A stretch of DNA of 40,564 bases from an uncultured Verrucomicrobiota bacterium (lineage in GTDB: Bacteria; Verrucomicrobiota; Kiritimatiellia; Kiritimatiellales; Tichowtungiaceae). The stretch lies in NCBI GenBank assembly GCA_903826865.1, contig CAIKGD010000062.1, positions 1 through 40,564 on the forward strand, in the 5' to 3' direction. This document shows positions 40,331 to 40,564 of the stretch, one piece after another. The notes below the pieces were generated by a model. The model did not search any database. It saw only the letters and a list, made by a program, of their open reading frames with translations, and was not told the origin of the DNA. A program made the translations under genes and the position numbers. How positions within the stretch are numbered: the stretch's first letter is position 1; each line of letters starts with the position of its first letter.

Positions 40331-40564
40331 ATGCGCACCATACCGCCTGAAGAACTCGAAAAGTATTCCTCCGCCGTCACTCTGTCGGATATGGAAATTT
40401 TTGTTTTCCCCGAACTGCTCTACGCCCTGCTGCTGGCCAACATCATGAGTCCGCGCATCTGGAAATGGCGCGAAGACCCGTGGTTTGCCAAAATCGACAA
40501 AATGAACCCGCGCCGGAAAATCGACCGGCTCAAGCAGTACATTATTGATCATTATGAGTTTAAC
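40331..40564 (+). CDS. conserved protein of unknown function (3' end outside window)
   Basis: The first 78 codons of an open frame with no stop before the window edge. It begins MRTIPPEELEKYSSAVTLSD and continues MEIFVFPELLYALLLANIMSPRIWKWREDPWF, then RRKIDRLKQYIIDHYEFN. The strongly hydrophobic and aromatic start with WKWREDPW looks like a real, constrained protein, but I do not recognise its family. GGGAG lies about 11 bases before the ATG. The frame is divergent from the Arg-rich protein gene. An open frame on the other strand here is less protein-like. Confidence 0.65.
   Translation, partial: MRTIPPEELEKYSSAVTLSDMEIFVFPELLYALLLANIMSPRIWKWREDPWFAKIDKMNPRRKIDRLKQYIIDHYEFN

Noticed and set aside
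40274-40552. A 92-codon minus-strand frame at the right edge
   Set aside because: The plus-strand frame from 40331 has more protein-like sequence, continues off the window edge, and has a plausible ribosome site.

Overview
The window reads as chromosomal DNA of a Gram-negative bacterium, most likely from the PVC group (Kiritimatiellota, Verrucomicrobiota or Lentisphaerota). This is inferred from four things: lipid A and heptose transferase genes, a DksA-like protein with a Lys/Ala-rich head next to lspA, a porin, and a mostly GC-rich background. No rRNA, tRNA, CRISPR array, transposase or phage gene was seen, so the taxonomy is provisional.

Layout. (1) 1-4790, plus strand: an accessory, visibly more AT-rich block of four tightly packed genes: an HPr-kinase-like P-loop protein cut by the window edge, a nucleotidyltransferase-fold protein, a B12-binding-type radical SAM protein and a radical SAM/SPASM protein. 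A hairpin terminator closes it. It resembles a peptide or small-molecule modification cluster. (2) 4788-7717, minus: waaF-like, lpxK and a WalJ-like hydrolase. (3) 7808-9972, plus: rpoN and a ribonuclease D-like exonuclease. (4) 10010-21614, minus: two unrecognised envelope proteins, an OsmC protein, three consecutive sensor histidine kinases with no adjacent DNA-binding regulator, then hflX, miaA, lspA and a DksA-like gene. (5) 21714-27511, minus: a PhnP-like hydrolase, pyrE, a lone receiver and the riboflavin operon ribBA-ribH-nusB-ribD-ribE, headed by a well preserved FMN riboswitch whose terminator and antiterminator pairings can be read off. (6) 27555-30135, minus: radC, a stand-alone NFACT-R protein and a porin. 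(7) 30458-35284, plus: pstSCA, two pstB genes and phoU. (8) 35459-37357: rpsB and tsf. (9) udk, marC, an Arg-rich conserved protein (minus) and a gene cut by the right edge.

Three observations stand out. The two PstB ATPases carry complementary motif losses: one lacks the Q-loop Gln and the H-loop His, the other lacks the LSGGQ signature. This predicts a heterodimer with one intact and one dead ATP site. A 17-nt palindrome, TTTCCAA-NNN-TTGGAAA, recurs both between genes and inside housekeeping genes. The four-gene radical SAM block at the left end is the best candidate for an undescribed pathway. Much of the rest is ordinary housekeeping sequence.
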